From the NCBI GenBank assembly GCA_002376325.1, contig DFMR01000028.1, positions 1-7,291 on the forward strand: a stretch of 7,291 nt of DNA, in the 5' to 3' direction. A program made the position numbers and the translations under genes. The notes under the pieces are model-generated. The model worked only from the letters and a program-made list of their open reading frames with translations. It had not been told where the DNA came from and did not search any database. Source of the DNA: Proteobacteria bacterium UBA3588. Its GTDB lineage: Bacteria > Pseudomonadota > Gammaproteobacteria > Thiohalomonadales > Thiohalomonadaceae. Positions 1 through 6,170 of this stretch are shown here, one piece after another (the first letter of the stretch is position 1; each line of letters begins with the position of its first letter).

Positions 1-1154
1 GCGGTGATGAAGGTCGGATTCTTCAGCTTATGCTCGACGCTCTGCTCGAAGATTTCGATGTGCACCTTGCCCAGGCCATAACTCTCCTTCACCTCGATAC
101 CCATGCCCTTGGCCAACTTGCCCGCCGCCTCCAGCGTCGCCAGCTGCTCGGGGCGGATCTCAGGGTTGTAGTGGAGGATCGATTCGGTCACCGTCATGCG
201 GGTGAAGCGAGCACCGAAATCGTATTGCTCGCCCTGATAGTCGATCAGGGTGGTGCCGAGGATATCCTGCGCCAGACCGCGCAACAGCGCCTCGGTCAGA
301 TCCATCAGGTCCTTGTAATCGGCGTAGGCCTGATAGAACTCCATCATGGTGAACTCGGGGTTGTGGCGGGTCGACAGCCCCTCGTTGCGGAAGTTGCGGT
401 TGATCTCGAACACGCGCTCAAAGCCGCCCACCACCAGCCTCTTCAGATAAAGCTCAGGCGCGATGCGCAGGTAAAGATCCATGTCCAGGGCGTTGTGGTA
501 AGTGACGAAGGGACGTGCGGTGGCGCCGCCGGGGATGACATGCATCATCGGCGTCTCCACTTCGAGAAACCCATGCGCCACCATGAATTCGCGGATGCCG
601 TGGATGATCTGCGAGCGGATGCGGAAGGTGTCGCGGGTGACGTCGTTGACGATCAGATCGACGTAGCGCTGGCGATAGCGCGTCTCCTGATCGGTCAGCC
701 CCTGCCATTTCTCCGGCAGCGGCCGCAGCGCCTTGGTCAGCAGCCGTACGGTATCGATCCGCACCGACAGTTCGCCGGTCTTGGTACGGAACAGGGAACC
801 CTCGGCACCGACGATATCGCCGATGTCCCAGCGTTTGAAATCCGCATAGACCTCCTCGCCCACCGCGTCGCGCTGCACGAACAGCTGGATGGAACCGGCC
901 ATGTCCTTGATGTTGACGAAGGCGACCTTGCCCATCACCCGCTTCAGCATCATGCGGCCGGCGACGCTGACGCGAACCGGATTGGCCTCCAGCGCGGCAT
1001 CGTCGGTCTCGCCGTATTTGGCGTGCAGTTCGCCGGTCATCACGTTGCGGCGGAAATCGTTGGGGAAGGGGTTGCCCTTCTCGCGCAACGCCTGCAGCTT
1101 GGCGCGCCGCTCGGCAATCAATTTGTTCTCGTCTAGCTTCTGTTCGTCGCTCAT
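1..1154 (-). CDS. lysS: Lysine--tRNA ligase (class II LysRS), 3' end beyond window
   Basis: Class II lysyl-tRNA synthetase charges tRNA-Lys with lysine using ATP in the cytoplasm. The window holds the first 384 codons of about 500 expected; the reading frame is open to the left edge, so the C-terminus (including motif 3) is missing. The N-terminus begins MSDEQKLDENKLIAERRAKL, typical of the family. Residues about 60-140 form the OB-fold anticodon-binding domain (VSVAGRMMLKRVMGKVAFV). The catalytic domain starts near residue 165. Visible landmarks are GFLEVETPMM (195-204), the IPGGATARPF loop (207-216), RIAPELYLKRLVVGG (230-244), and motif 2 FERVFEINRNFRNEGLSTRH (245-264) followed by NPEFTMMEFYQAYADY. 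The ATG at 1154 is the only start fitting the family. Upstream is a weak GAG about 6 bases away and no good Shine-Dalgarno sequence. It follows prfB after 134 bases, the same order as in E. coli. Confidence 0.97.
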   Translation of the reverse strand, partial: MSDEQKLDENKLIAERRAKLQALREKGNPFPNDFRRNVMTGELHAKYGETDDAALEANPVRVSVAGRMMLKRVMGKVAFVNIKDMAGSIQLFVQRDAVGEEVYADFKRWDIGDIVGAEGSLFRTKTGELSVRIDTVRLLTKALRPLPEKWQGLTDQETRYRQRYVDLIVNDVTRDTFRIRSQIIHGIREFMVAHGFLEVETPMMHVIPGGATARPFVTYHNALDMDLYLRIAPELYLKRLVVGGFERVFEINRNFRNEGLSTRHNPEFTMMEFYQAYADYKDLMDLTEALLRGLAQDILGTTLIDYQGEQYDFGARFTRMTVTESILHYNPEIRPEQLATLEAAGKLAKGMGIEVKESYGLGKVHIEIFEQSVEHKLKNPTFIT

Positions 1155-1168
1155 AAAAAACTCGCATA

Positions 1169-1273
1169 AACCACGGGGGACATTTATGCCCTTTGGGTAC
1201 GGGGAGCACGGGGGAATGCTGGGAAAAAGCTTATAGCCCTTATATCCCCGTGCCCCCCGTGTTCCCCGTGGTT
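1169..1273. repeat. Intergenic palindromic repeat built from CACGGGG-type 9-mers
   Basis: Most of the prfB-lysS gap is one imperfect palindrome. The outer arms 1169-1178 and 1264-1273 are perfectly complementary over 10 bases (AACCACGGGG / CCCCGTGGTT), extending four more pairs inward with one G-U. The inner arms 1199-1214 and 1245-1260 match at 14 of 16 positions, plus a G-U pair at the inner end. On the right side three 9-base units (NNCCCCGTG) lie in perfect register at 1244-1252, 1253-1261 and 1262-1270. The left side carries the same unit in reverse (1172-1180, 1198-1206, 1207-1215), interrupted by 17 unrelated bases at 1181-1197. The structure resembles dispersed intergenic short-repeat elements of many environmental bacteria (recalled, not searched). 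In RNA it would fold into a long hairpin with a loop of about 30 bases, and could slow transcription or protect the prfB 3' end. There is no clear U-tract, so I do not call it an intrinsic terminator. Confidence 0.75.
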
Positions 1274-1288
1274 ACATTAATTTTGTTC

Positions 1289-2387
1289 CTATAGACCGCT
1301 CTTCAGGCTCGCCTCGATAAACTGATCGAGCTCGCCGTCCAGCACCGCCTGGGTGTTGCCGGTCTCGACGCCGGTGCGCAGATCCTTGATGCGCGACTGG
1401 TCCAGTACGTAGGAGCGGATCTGGCTGCCCCAGCCGATGTCGGCCTTGGTATCTTCCAGCGCCTGCTTCTCGGCATTGCGCTTTTGCATCTCCAGCTCGT
1501 AGAGCTTGGCGCGCAACTGCTTCATCGCGTGATCCTTGTTCTGGTGCTGGGAACGTTCGCTCTGGCAGGCCGTCACGGTATTGGTGGGGATGTGCGTGAT
1601 GCGCACCGCCGATTCGGTGCGGTTGACGTGCTGGCCGCCGGCACCCGACGCGCGGTAGACGTCGATGCGCAGGTCCGCCGGATTGATCTCGATCTCGACG
1701 TTGTCGTCCACTTCCGGCGAGACGAACACCGAGGCGAACGAGGTGTGGCGGCGGTTGCCCGAATCGAACGGCGACTTGCGCACCAGACGGTGGACGCCGA
1801 TCTCCGTGCGCAGCCAGCCGAAGGCATAAGCGCCCTCATAGCGAATGGTGGCGCTCTTGATGCCCGCCACCTCGCCTTCGGAGACCTCCATCAGTTCGGT
1901 CTTGAAGCCGTGGAGTTCACCCCAGCGCAGGTACATGCGCAGCAGCATGTCGGCCCAGTCCTGCGCCTCGGTGCCGCCGGAACCGGCCTGGATGTCGAGA
2001 TAGGCGTTATTGGGGTCCATGGCGCCGGAGAACATGCGGCGGAACTCCAGTTGCGCCAACTCCGCTTCGGCCTTGTCCAGATCGCCCGCGACCTCCTCCA
2101 GCATCGACTCGTCGTCTTCGCTGCCCGCCATCTCCAGCAACTCCTCCGAGTCGCCGAGCGCGCGCGTCAGGCGATCGATGGTATTGACCGTCCCCTCCAG
2201 CTGGGCACGCTCTCGCCCCAATGCCTGCGCACGCTCCGGGTCGTTCCAGATGTCGGGGGCTTCCAGCTCTCGGGCCACTTCGACCAGGCGCTCGCTCTTG
2301 GCAGCGAAGTCAAAGATACCCCCTAAGGGCGTCGAGCCGCCCTTGCATGTCCTTGATATGACGGGAAAGTGCGTTGAATTCCAGCAT
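1289..2387 (-). CDS. prfB: Peptide chain release factor 2, with programmed +1 frameshift
   Basis: RF2 recognises UGA and UAA stop codons in the ribosomal A site and triggers peptide release. The gene is read in two frames: 25 codons from ATG 2387 (MLEFNALSRHIKDMQGRLDA, then LRGYL) to an in-frame UGA at 2310-2312, then a +1 shift to GAC at 2309-2311 and 340 further codons to TAG at 1289-1291. The joined product is 365 residues, exactly the E. coli length. Anticodon-like tripeptide SPF falls at 205-207 and the catalytic GGQ at 250-252 (GAGGQHVNRTESAVRITHIP region), both at the E. coli positions. Residue 246 is alanine (YRASGAGGQ), as in non-K-12 RF2. A plain gene caller will report only an N-truncated 329-residue product starting at the GTG at 2278. 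No strong Shine-Dalgarno sequence precedes ATG 2387; an in-frame GTG lies two codons upstream as an alternative start. It sits upstream of lysS. Confidence 0.97.
2309..2324 (-). promoter_or_regulatory. RF2 programmed +1 frameshift signal
   Basis: On the coding strand the site reads AGGGGG TAT CTT TGA C. The internal Shine-Dalgarno-like AGGGGG (2319-2324) sits three bases before the slippery CTT (2313-2315), followed by the stop UGA (2310-2312) and C. From the preceding TT of CTT this is identical to the E. coli prfB signal. In the family, slow recognition of UGA when RF2 is scarce lets peptidyl-tRNA slip from CUU to UUU, making more RF2: a negative feedback loop. The UGA is codon 26, as in E. 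coli. Confidence 0.97.
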
Positions 2388-2410
2388 GGTCACAAAACGG
2401 CAATAGGAAA

Positions 2411-2435
2411 CCGGCGATGATACTACAATCGCCGG
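2411..2435 (-). terminator. Hairpin before prfB, possible terminator of the unknown gene pair
   Basis: A perfect 8-base-pair stem (CCGGCGAT / ATCGCCGG, arms 2428-2435 and 2411-2418) encloses a 9-base loop. On the minus strand it is followed by TTTCCTATT, a short and interrupted T run. It lies 40 bases past the stop of the 157-residue gene and 24 bases before the prfB start. It would fit a weak intrinsic terminator, but could equally be a leader hairpin of prfB or an mRNA-processing structure. The rest of the 87-base gap holds a GC-rich possible weaker stem near 2454-2474 and no promoter I trust. Confidence 0.5.
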
Positions 2436-2474
2436 CAGGTAATAAACCGACACGCAGCCGCCGTTGCCGCGGCC

Positions 2475-2948
2475 TTATAATCCCCGCAACACACTGCTGC
2501 AACGGGACATGAGGATTTCGGCCTTCTTCTCGTCTATCAGCAGTTTGACCATCTTCTTGCAGCTGTTGACCACTTCCTGCAGCCCCTCACGATTATCCGG
2601 CGCCGCCTCCAGCTTGGCGACTATCTTGGGTGCGTCGGATCCCAATACCTCCTTGGCCGTCGCAATCAGTTGCGCCTTGATGGTAGCGACATCTCTATCG
2701 CCGGGCACATCGCATCCGTCGTCGGCACCGACGCCGCCGATGGTGATATACCCCTCGTCGCAGAGGCTCTGCAGGCTGCCTTCCACGTCAGGCATGGCCG
2801 CCCCTTTGCCCTCGACCAACTCCTGCACGGTAGAGGTACCGTCCACCAGAATCAGTACGTAGCGCAGGTTGCGATCGAGGCCGTGGCTACGATGGAGCAG
2901 TTCCTCCTCGCCCTTCCCGGTTTTCGCGACAGTTGCAGTGCGGTCCAT
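2475..2948 (-). CDS. Unrecognised 157-residue soluble protein, winged-helix-like N-terminus
   Basis: I cannot assign a function. There is no signal peptide or membrane segment, so it is probably cytoplasmic. Two parts are visible. Residues about 9-72 contain KGEEELLHRSHGLDRNLR then VLILVDGTSTVQELVE and DVEGSLQSLCDEGYITI, a pattern of strand, DG turn, helix and helix ending in a short strand that is typical of small winged-helix folds. A glycine/aspartate-rich linker (about 71-86) leads to a helical C-terminal part (about 87-152) with SDAPKIVAKLEAAPDNREGL and CKKMVKLLIDEKKAEILMSRC. Cysteines are at 63, 79, 130 and 150, without a metal-binding CxxC. Its ATG follows the TAA of the upstream membrane-protein gene after a single T (TAATATG), so translation is very probably coupled. 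Base composition is lower in GC than recJ. It may be a conserved hypothetical family of beta/gammaproteobacteria, recalled only vaguely. Confidence 0.85.
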   Translation of the reverse strand: MDRTATVAKTGKGEEELLHRSHGLDRNLRYVLILVDGTSTVQELVEGKGAAMPDVEGSLQSLCDEGYITIGGVGADDGCDVPGDRDVATIKAQLIATAKEVLGSDAPKIVAKLEAAPDNREGLQEVVNSCKKMVKLLIDEKKAEILMSRCSSVLRGL

Positions 2949-2949
2949 A

Positions 2950-3273
2950 TTATTCCGTCAGCTCTTGAATGATGCGGTAGATCAGCTTCACGGTGATCAA
3001 CACGTAAATGGCGCCGAAGAAGAAGATCAGCGCCGCAATCATCCGCATCAGCTCCACCGGCAAGGCCCCGAAAAAGGGCGTCGCCAGATAACCGACCGCA
3101 AACAGAACGACCAGAAAGACCAGGAAATTCCAGTGCTTTCCTATGACGCCGCCGGGTATCCTGGCCTTGAGGGTAAACACCTGGATCAGGCAGAAGATCA
3201 TCACCAGGATGGAGGCAAAGCTGATCAGCTGAGCAAGGTCGACAGTCTGTAAGAAACGCTGCGCAGATTCCAT
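2950..3273 (-). CDS. Small three-helix inner-membrane protein, unknown function
   Basis: A 107-residue hydrophobic protein with three likely membrane segments at about 13-35 (LAQLISFASILVMIFCLIQV), 48-66 (WNFLVFLVVLFAVGYLA) and 76-98 (RMIAALIFFFGAIYVLITVK). The positive charges K36, R38 and K46 in the first loop and K96/R100 at the end suggest N-terminus outside and C-terminus in the cytoplasm, although R77 weakens this. There is no cleavable signal, lipobox or known motif; I do not recognise the family. The start is well supported: AAAGGA lies about 8 bases before ATG 3273. That ribosome binding site is one arm of an 11-base inverted repeat. The gene follows recJ after 110 bases and is coupled to the 157-residue gene downstream, so the two proteins probably act together, for example as a membrane anchor and its cytoplasmic partner (inference). 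Confidence 0.85.
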   Translation of the reverse strand: MESAQRFLQTVDLAQLISFASILVMIFCLIQVFTLKARIPGGVIGKHWNFLVFLVVLFAVGYLATPFFGALPVELMRMIAALIFFFGAIYVLITVKLIYRIIQELTE

Positions 3274-3274
3274 A

Positions 3275-3366
3275 GGTATTTTCCTTTGGTGTGGTGTTTT
3301 ATTTGCTACTTATGTCACGGCTTTATAGCCACCGCGATCGTTATGTTTATAACTTAGGAAAATACC
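3275..3366 (-). promoter_or_regulatory. Leader with inverted repeat covering the ribosome binding site
   Basis: The recJ to membrane-protein gap is bounded by a perfect 11-base inverted repeat: AGGAAAATACC (coding strand, 3275-3285) and GGTATTTTCCT (3356-3366), 70 bases apart. The downstream arm contains the AGGA Shine-Dalgarno core and ends one base before the ATG, so pairing in the transcript would hide the ribosome binding site. Between the arms are two small perfect palindromes, GTTATGTTTATAAC (3340-3353) and GGCTTTATAGCC (3319-3330). These could be local hairpins or protein-binding sites. The gap is clearly AT-richer than its neighbours; several TATAAA-like hexamers could serve as -10 boxes, but no convincing -35 partner was found. 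Confidence 0.5.
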
Positions 3367-3376
3367 GCCTCCGGCG
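3366..3376 (-). terminator. Weak terminator-like hairpin after recJ
   Basis: Eight bases past the recJ stop the coding strand reads CGCC GGA GGCG then GTATTTTCC, a 4-base-pair GC stem with a 3-base loop and a run of four T. It is short for an intrinsic terminator and is offered only as a candidate. Its T-run is also the upstream arm of the 11-base inverted repeat, so the two structures share sequence. Confidence 0.25.
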
Positions 3377-3383
3377 TTCAGCG

Positions 3384-5171
3384 TCAATCTCGTACCGAAC
3401 AGCTGAGTAATTGGCTACCTTGATGACCGGCCGGTTCCATGTATTCCACCACCAGTTGCAGGCTGCGCCGGTCGCGGTATTCGTTGATGTCCAGTCGGTA
3501 GGCTAGCCGTACTGCCCCCTGATGGCTTTGCCAGCGCCCGATGTCCGCATTGAATGCGATGGCGTCCAGCGCCGGCCCTCCTCCGGGCCAGCGCAACACC
3601 AGCTTCAAGTGGCGTTCGCCCACAACCCGTTGCTGCACCAAGTCGAACACCCCGTCGAACAGCGGCTCCGGGAACCCTTGCCCCCACGGCGCGGCATAGC
3701 GCAACTGCTCCGCCAGCATCAGGTTCGCCTCATCCGGCCGCAGTTCGCCGTCGCTCCGGATCTCCCCCTGCGGCGGCGCACCGCCAAGCAGCCGCGCCAC
3801 CTCCTGTTCGAAGGCGGAACGAAACAGCGGCAGCGAATCGCGCCGGAGGGTAAGCCCGGCGGCCATTGCGTGGCCGCCAAACCGCACCAGCAGGCCCGGA
3901 TGGCGCGCTGCGATGGCATCCAGCGCGTCGCGGATATGCAGACCGCCAACGGAACGCGCCGATCCCTTGATTTCGCCGCCGTCGCCATCGGTAAACACGA
4001 TCACCGGGCGATGCAGTCGGTCCTTGATGCGTGACGCGAGGATGCCGATCACCCCCTGATGCCATGCGGGATCGTACAAACAGAGCCCCACCGGCAGGCC
4101 GGCCCCATCCAGGTGCATCCGCTCGAGCAGCGACAACGCCTGCTCCTTCATCGCCTCCTCGACCGTGCGGCGTTCGCGATTGAGCGCGTCCAACTGCACT
4201 GCCAGCTCGCGCGCCTCGCCCGGATCGTCGCTCAACAGGCAGCGAATACCGAGACTCATGTCGTCCATCCGGCCGGCGGCGTTCAGCCTCGGCCCCACGA
4301 CGAATCCCAGATCGGCCGCAACCAGTCGTTCCCGCTGCCGTCCTCCCACCGCCAACAGCGCTTCGATACCGGCGCACGCGCTGCCGGCACGGATGCGCGC
4401 CAGTCCCTGCGCCACCAATATGCGGTTGCCCTGTTCCAGCGGCACCACATCGGCCACTGTGCCGAGCGCAACCAGATCCAGCCATTGCGCCAGATTGGGG
4501 TCCGGCAATTGTTGCTCGGCGAACCAGTCCTGTTTCCGCAGCGCGGCACGCAGCGCGAGCATCACGTAGAAGATCACCCCGACGCCGGCCAACGACTTGG
4601 CCGGGAACGTGTCGCCCGGTTGGTTAGGATTGACGATGGCATCGGCCGGCGGCAGCATCGCGGCCGGCAAGTGGTGATCGGTGACCAGCACCTTGATCCC
4701 GCGTGCCTGGGCGGCGGCCACCCCGTCCACACTGGAGATGCCGTTGTCCACGGTGACAATCAGGTCCGGCTGCCGCTGCGCGGCCACGGCCACGATCTCC
4801 GGCGTCAGGCCGTAGCCGTACTCGAAACGGTTGGGCACCAGGAAATCCACCTGCGTCGCCCCCATGGCGCGCAGCGCCCGCACCGCGACCGCCGTACTGG
4901 TGGCACCGTCGGCGTCGAAGTCCCCCACCACCAGGATGCGCTGCCGCCGGCGCAGCGCCGCCGTCAGCAGCGTCACCGCCGGGTCGATGCCGTGCAGCAG
5001 GGTATATGAGGGCAGCCGATCGAGGGTGTGCTGCAACTCCTCGGCCGCGCGGATACCGCGATGGGCGAAGACCCGCGCCAGCAGCGGCGGGAACTCCGCC
5101 CCCAAGGCCGGTGCCTCCGGCTCGGCCGGGCGGCGCACGATGCGGCGCGCGGGTGTCGCGGAGCCGGTCAC
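3384..5171 (-). CDS. recJ: Single-stranded-DNA-specific 5'-3' exonuclease RecJ
   Basis: RecJ degrades single-stranded DNA 5' to 3' in recombination (RecFOR pathway), base-excision and mismatch repair, using divalent metal ions. The 595-residue product (E. coli: 577) shows the DHH phosphoesterase signature: VVGDFDADGATST (81-93) with D84, D86 and D88, VDNGISS (141-147), TDHHLP (164-169), and LDLVALGTVADVVPL (231-245). GPRLNAAGRMDD (293-304) follows. The DHHA1 domain shows KGSARS (402-407) and RFGGHAMAAGL (430-440), and the last about 110 residues form the OB-like domain (DINEYRDRRSLQLVVE). The C-terminus runs about 15 residues past the usual end. The start chosen is GTG 5171, inside the TGA of the preceding gene (GTGA, 4-base overlap), which gives the family's N-terminal length. 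The frame stays open about 770 bases upstream, but that is a shadow of the neighbouring gene. Translation is probably coupled to the RpfE-type gene. Confidence 0.97.
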   Translation of the reverse strand: MTGSATPARRIVRRPAEPEAPALGAEFPPLLARVFAHRGIRAAEELQHTLDRLPSYTLLHGIDPAVTLLTAALRRRQRILVVGDFDADGATSTAVAVRALRAMGATQVDFLVPNRFEYGYGLTPEIVAVAAQRQPDLIVTVDNGISSVDGVAAAQARGIKVLVTDHHLPAAMLPPADAIVNPNQPGDTFPAKSLAGVGVIFYVMLALRAALRKQDWFAEQQLPDPNLAQWLDLVALGTVADVVPLEQGNRILVAQGLARIRAGSACAGIEALLAVGGRQRERLVAADLGFVVGPRLNAAGRMDDMSLGIRCLLSDDPGEARELAVQLDALNRERRTVEEAMKEQALSLLERMHLDGAGLPVGLCLYDPAWHQGVIGILASRIKDRLHRPVIVFTDGDGGEIKGSARSVGGLHIRDALDAIAARHPGLLVRFGGHAMAAGLTLRRDSLPLFRSAFEQEVARLLGGAPPQGEIRSDGELRPDEANLMLAEQLRYAAPWGQGFPEPLFDGVFDLVQQRVVGERHLKLVLRWPGGGPALDAIAFNADIGRWQSHQGAVRLAYRLDINEYRDRRSLQLVVEYMEPAGHQGSQLLSCSVRD

Positions 5172-6127
5172 GGCGTCTGCTTGCGCAACAGGCCGCGCCA
5201 CCAGCGGCGCAACAGGGTGCGATCGAGACGGTAGCGGGTGCTGGTGCCCGGCAGATGCAGTACCAGGGACTCCAGGCGGCCACTGCGCAAGGCATCGCGC
5301 AGCGGCACGAACCAGTCGCGTTCCAGCTGCGACCAGTCGCTGTTGCGCGGATCGAGCACCACCAGTGCCGGAGCCTCCCCGTCCAGTACCGTCCCACCGG
5401 CGGCGGGCAACGGCGACCACGGCCGCCCTCCCAGCAGCGCCAAACCGCGGGCCATGCAGTCGTCGGCGTAGACCCGCTGCCATGGAATATCGCAGCGCTG
5501 TGGCAGACGGCCGCCGCCCCACGGCCAGAGGCTGTTGATGGCCGGCAGGCTCCGCTGGGCGCGCCGGGCGTTGACACCGCTGGTGTGAAACAACATCTGC
5601 ACCTCGTTCAACAGGGTGTGCCAGGCCATGGCGTCCGCGCCCTGCGGCAGCAGCGGCCGGATATCGCGGGCCAGGGCCGCCTGCGGTGGCGTGGTGGCGA
5701 TGGCGGGGGCACGGTCGCAACGCAGGTACCAGCGCGTCGCGGTGAGCGGAAAAAGCTGCCAGCCGTCGGCCCGGAACAGGGCGTTGAACTCCTGCGCCAG
5801 CTGCACCGCCTCCTCCGGCGCGATCTCCAGCATCTCGGCGGTCGCGGCCAGGTAGAGCTTGTCCTGATCCGCGGCGAGATGGACCGGATCGGCACGCAGC
5901 CAATAGGCGTCCGCGAGATCGCCGCCGTCGGCCAGGCAGCACAGCGGCGCCACCGGCGTTTCCCCGTCAACGGCGCAGCCGCAGCGGACCAGCAGCCGCG
6001 CAGCGGTATCGACCGGCCAGCCTTCCTGCCGCTCGGCCCGCCGCAGCAGCGAGGCCAGCACCGGCCGCGGCCGCTCGGTATCGTCATGCCGGGGAGGAAG
6101 AATCAGTTCCAGCGTCGCCGCAGTCAT
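5168..6127 (-). CDS. RpfE-type phosphoglycerate-mutase-like regulatory protein
   Basis: A 319-residue cytoplasmic protein of the family usually annotated as cofactor-independent phosphoglycerate mutase-like or regulatory protein RpfE. Family features (numbered from the ATG) are LELILPPRHD near the N-terminus, DAYWLRADPVHLAADQDKLY (73-92), NEVQMLFHTSGVNARR (174-189), and the signature LPAINSLWPWGGGRLP (194-209). I do not see the metal-ligand and nucleophile motifs of active phosphoglycerate mutases, so enzymatic activity is doubtful. In Xanthomonas rpfE lies in the pathogenicity-factor regulation cluster beside recJ, which matches the position here; the molecular role is poorly known. ATG 6127 gives a natural N-terminus. 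A GTG at 6139 (323 residues) has AAGGA 10 bases upstream, but this lies inside the thrC terminator hairpin. The stop overlaps the recJ start. There is no sign of disruption. Confidence 0.85.
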   Translation of the reverse strand: MTAATLELILPPRHDDTERPRPVLASLLRRAERQEGWPVDTAARLLVRCGCAVDGETPVAPLCCLADGGDLADAYWLRADPVHLAADQDKLYLAATAEMLEIAPEEAVQLAQEFNALFRADGWQLFPLTATRWYLRCDRAPAIATTPPQAALARDIRPLLPQGADAMAWHTLLNEVQMLFHTSGVNARRAQRSLPAINSLWPWGGGRLPQRCDIPWQRVYADDCMARGLALLGGRPWSPLPAAGGTVLDGEAPALVVLDPRNSDWSQLERDWFVPLRDALRSGRLESLVLHLPGTSTRYRLDRTLLRRWWRGLLRKQTP

Positions 6128-6143
6128 GGCAGTGCGCACAGCG

Positions 6144-6165
6144 AAAGGGTCCTTGCGGACCCCTT
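6144..6165 (-). terminator. Intrinsic terminator of thrC
   Basis: Five bases after the thrC stop the coding strand shows AAGGGGTCC GCAA GGACCCTTT: a 9-pair stem with one G-U pair closed by a GNRA-type GCAA tetraloop, running into TTTCGCT. The stem is strong but the T tract is short, so read-through into the RpfE-type gene and recJ is possible. It sits only 17 bases before the ATG of that gene. Confidence 0.7.
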
Positions 6166-6170
6166 CGACA

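Noticed and set aside
30..1136. Long plus-strand open frame of 368 codons opposite lysS
   Set aside because: Antisense shadow of lysS: His/Gln/Val-rich low-complexity translation with no family features, while the minus strand encodes an unmistakable LysRS.
1289..2278. prfB starting at the internal GTG as a complete 329-residue protein
   Set aside because: The intact frameshift signal and the first 25 codons upstream restore the exact 365-residue RF2 length and motif numbering.
3275..3366. Miniature transposable element bounded by the 11-base inverted repeats
   Set aside because: No target-site duplication flanks the arms, and one arm is the functional ribosome binding site; a leader structure is the simpler reading.
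5172..5942. Extending recJ upstream to an 852-residue protein or an N-terminal fusion
   Set aside because: The extension overlaps the RpfE-type gene in another frame, is Ala/Arg/Gly-rich without domains, and the RecJ family length fits the GTG at 5171 with the GTGA overlap.
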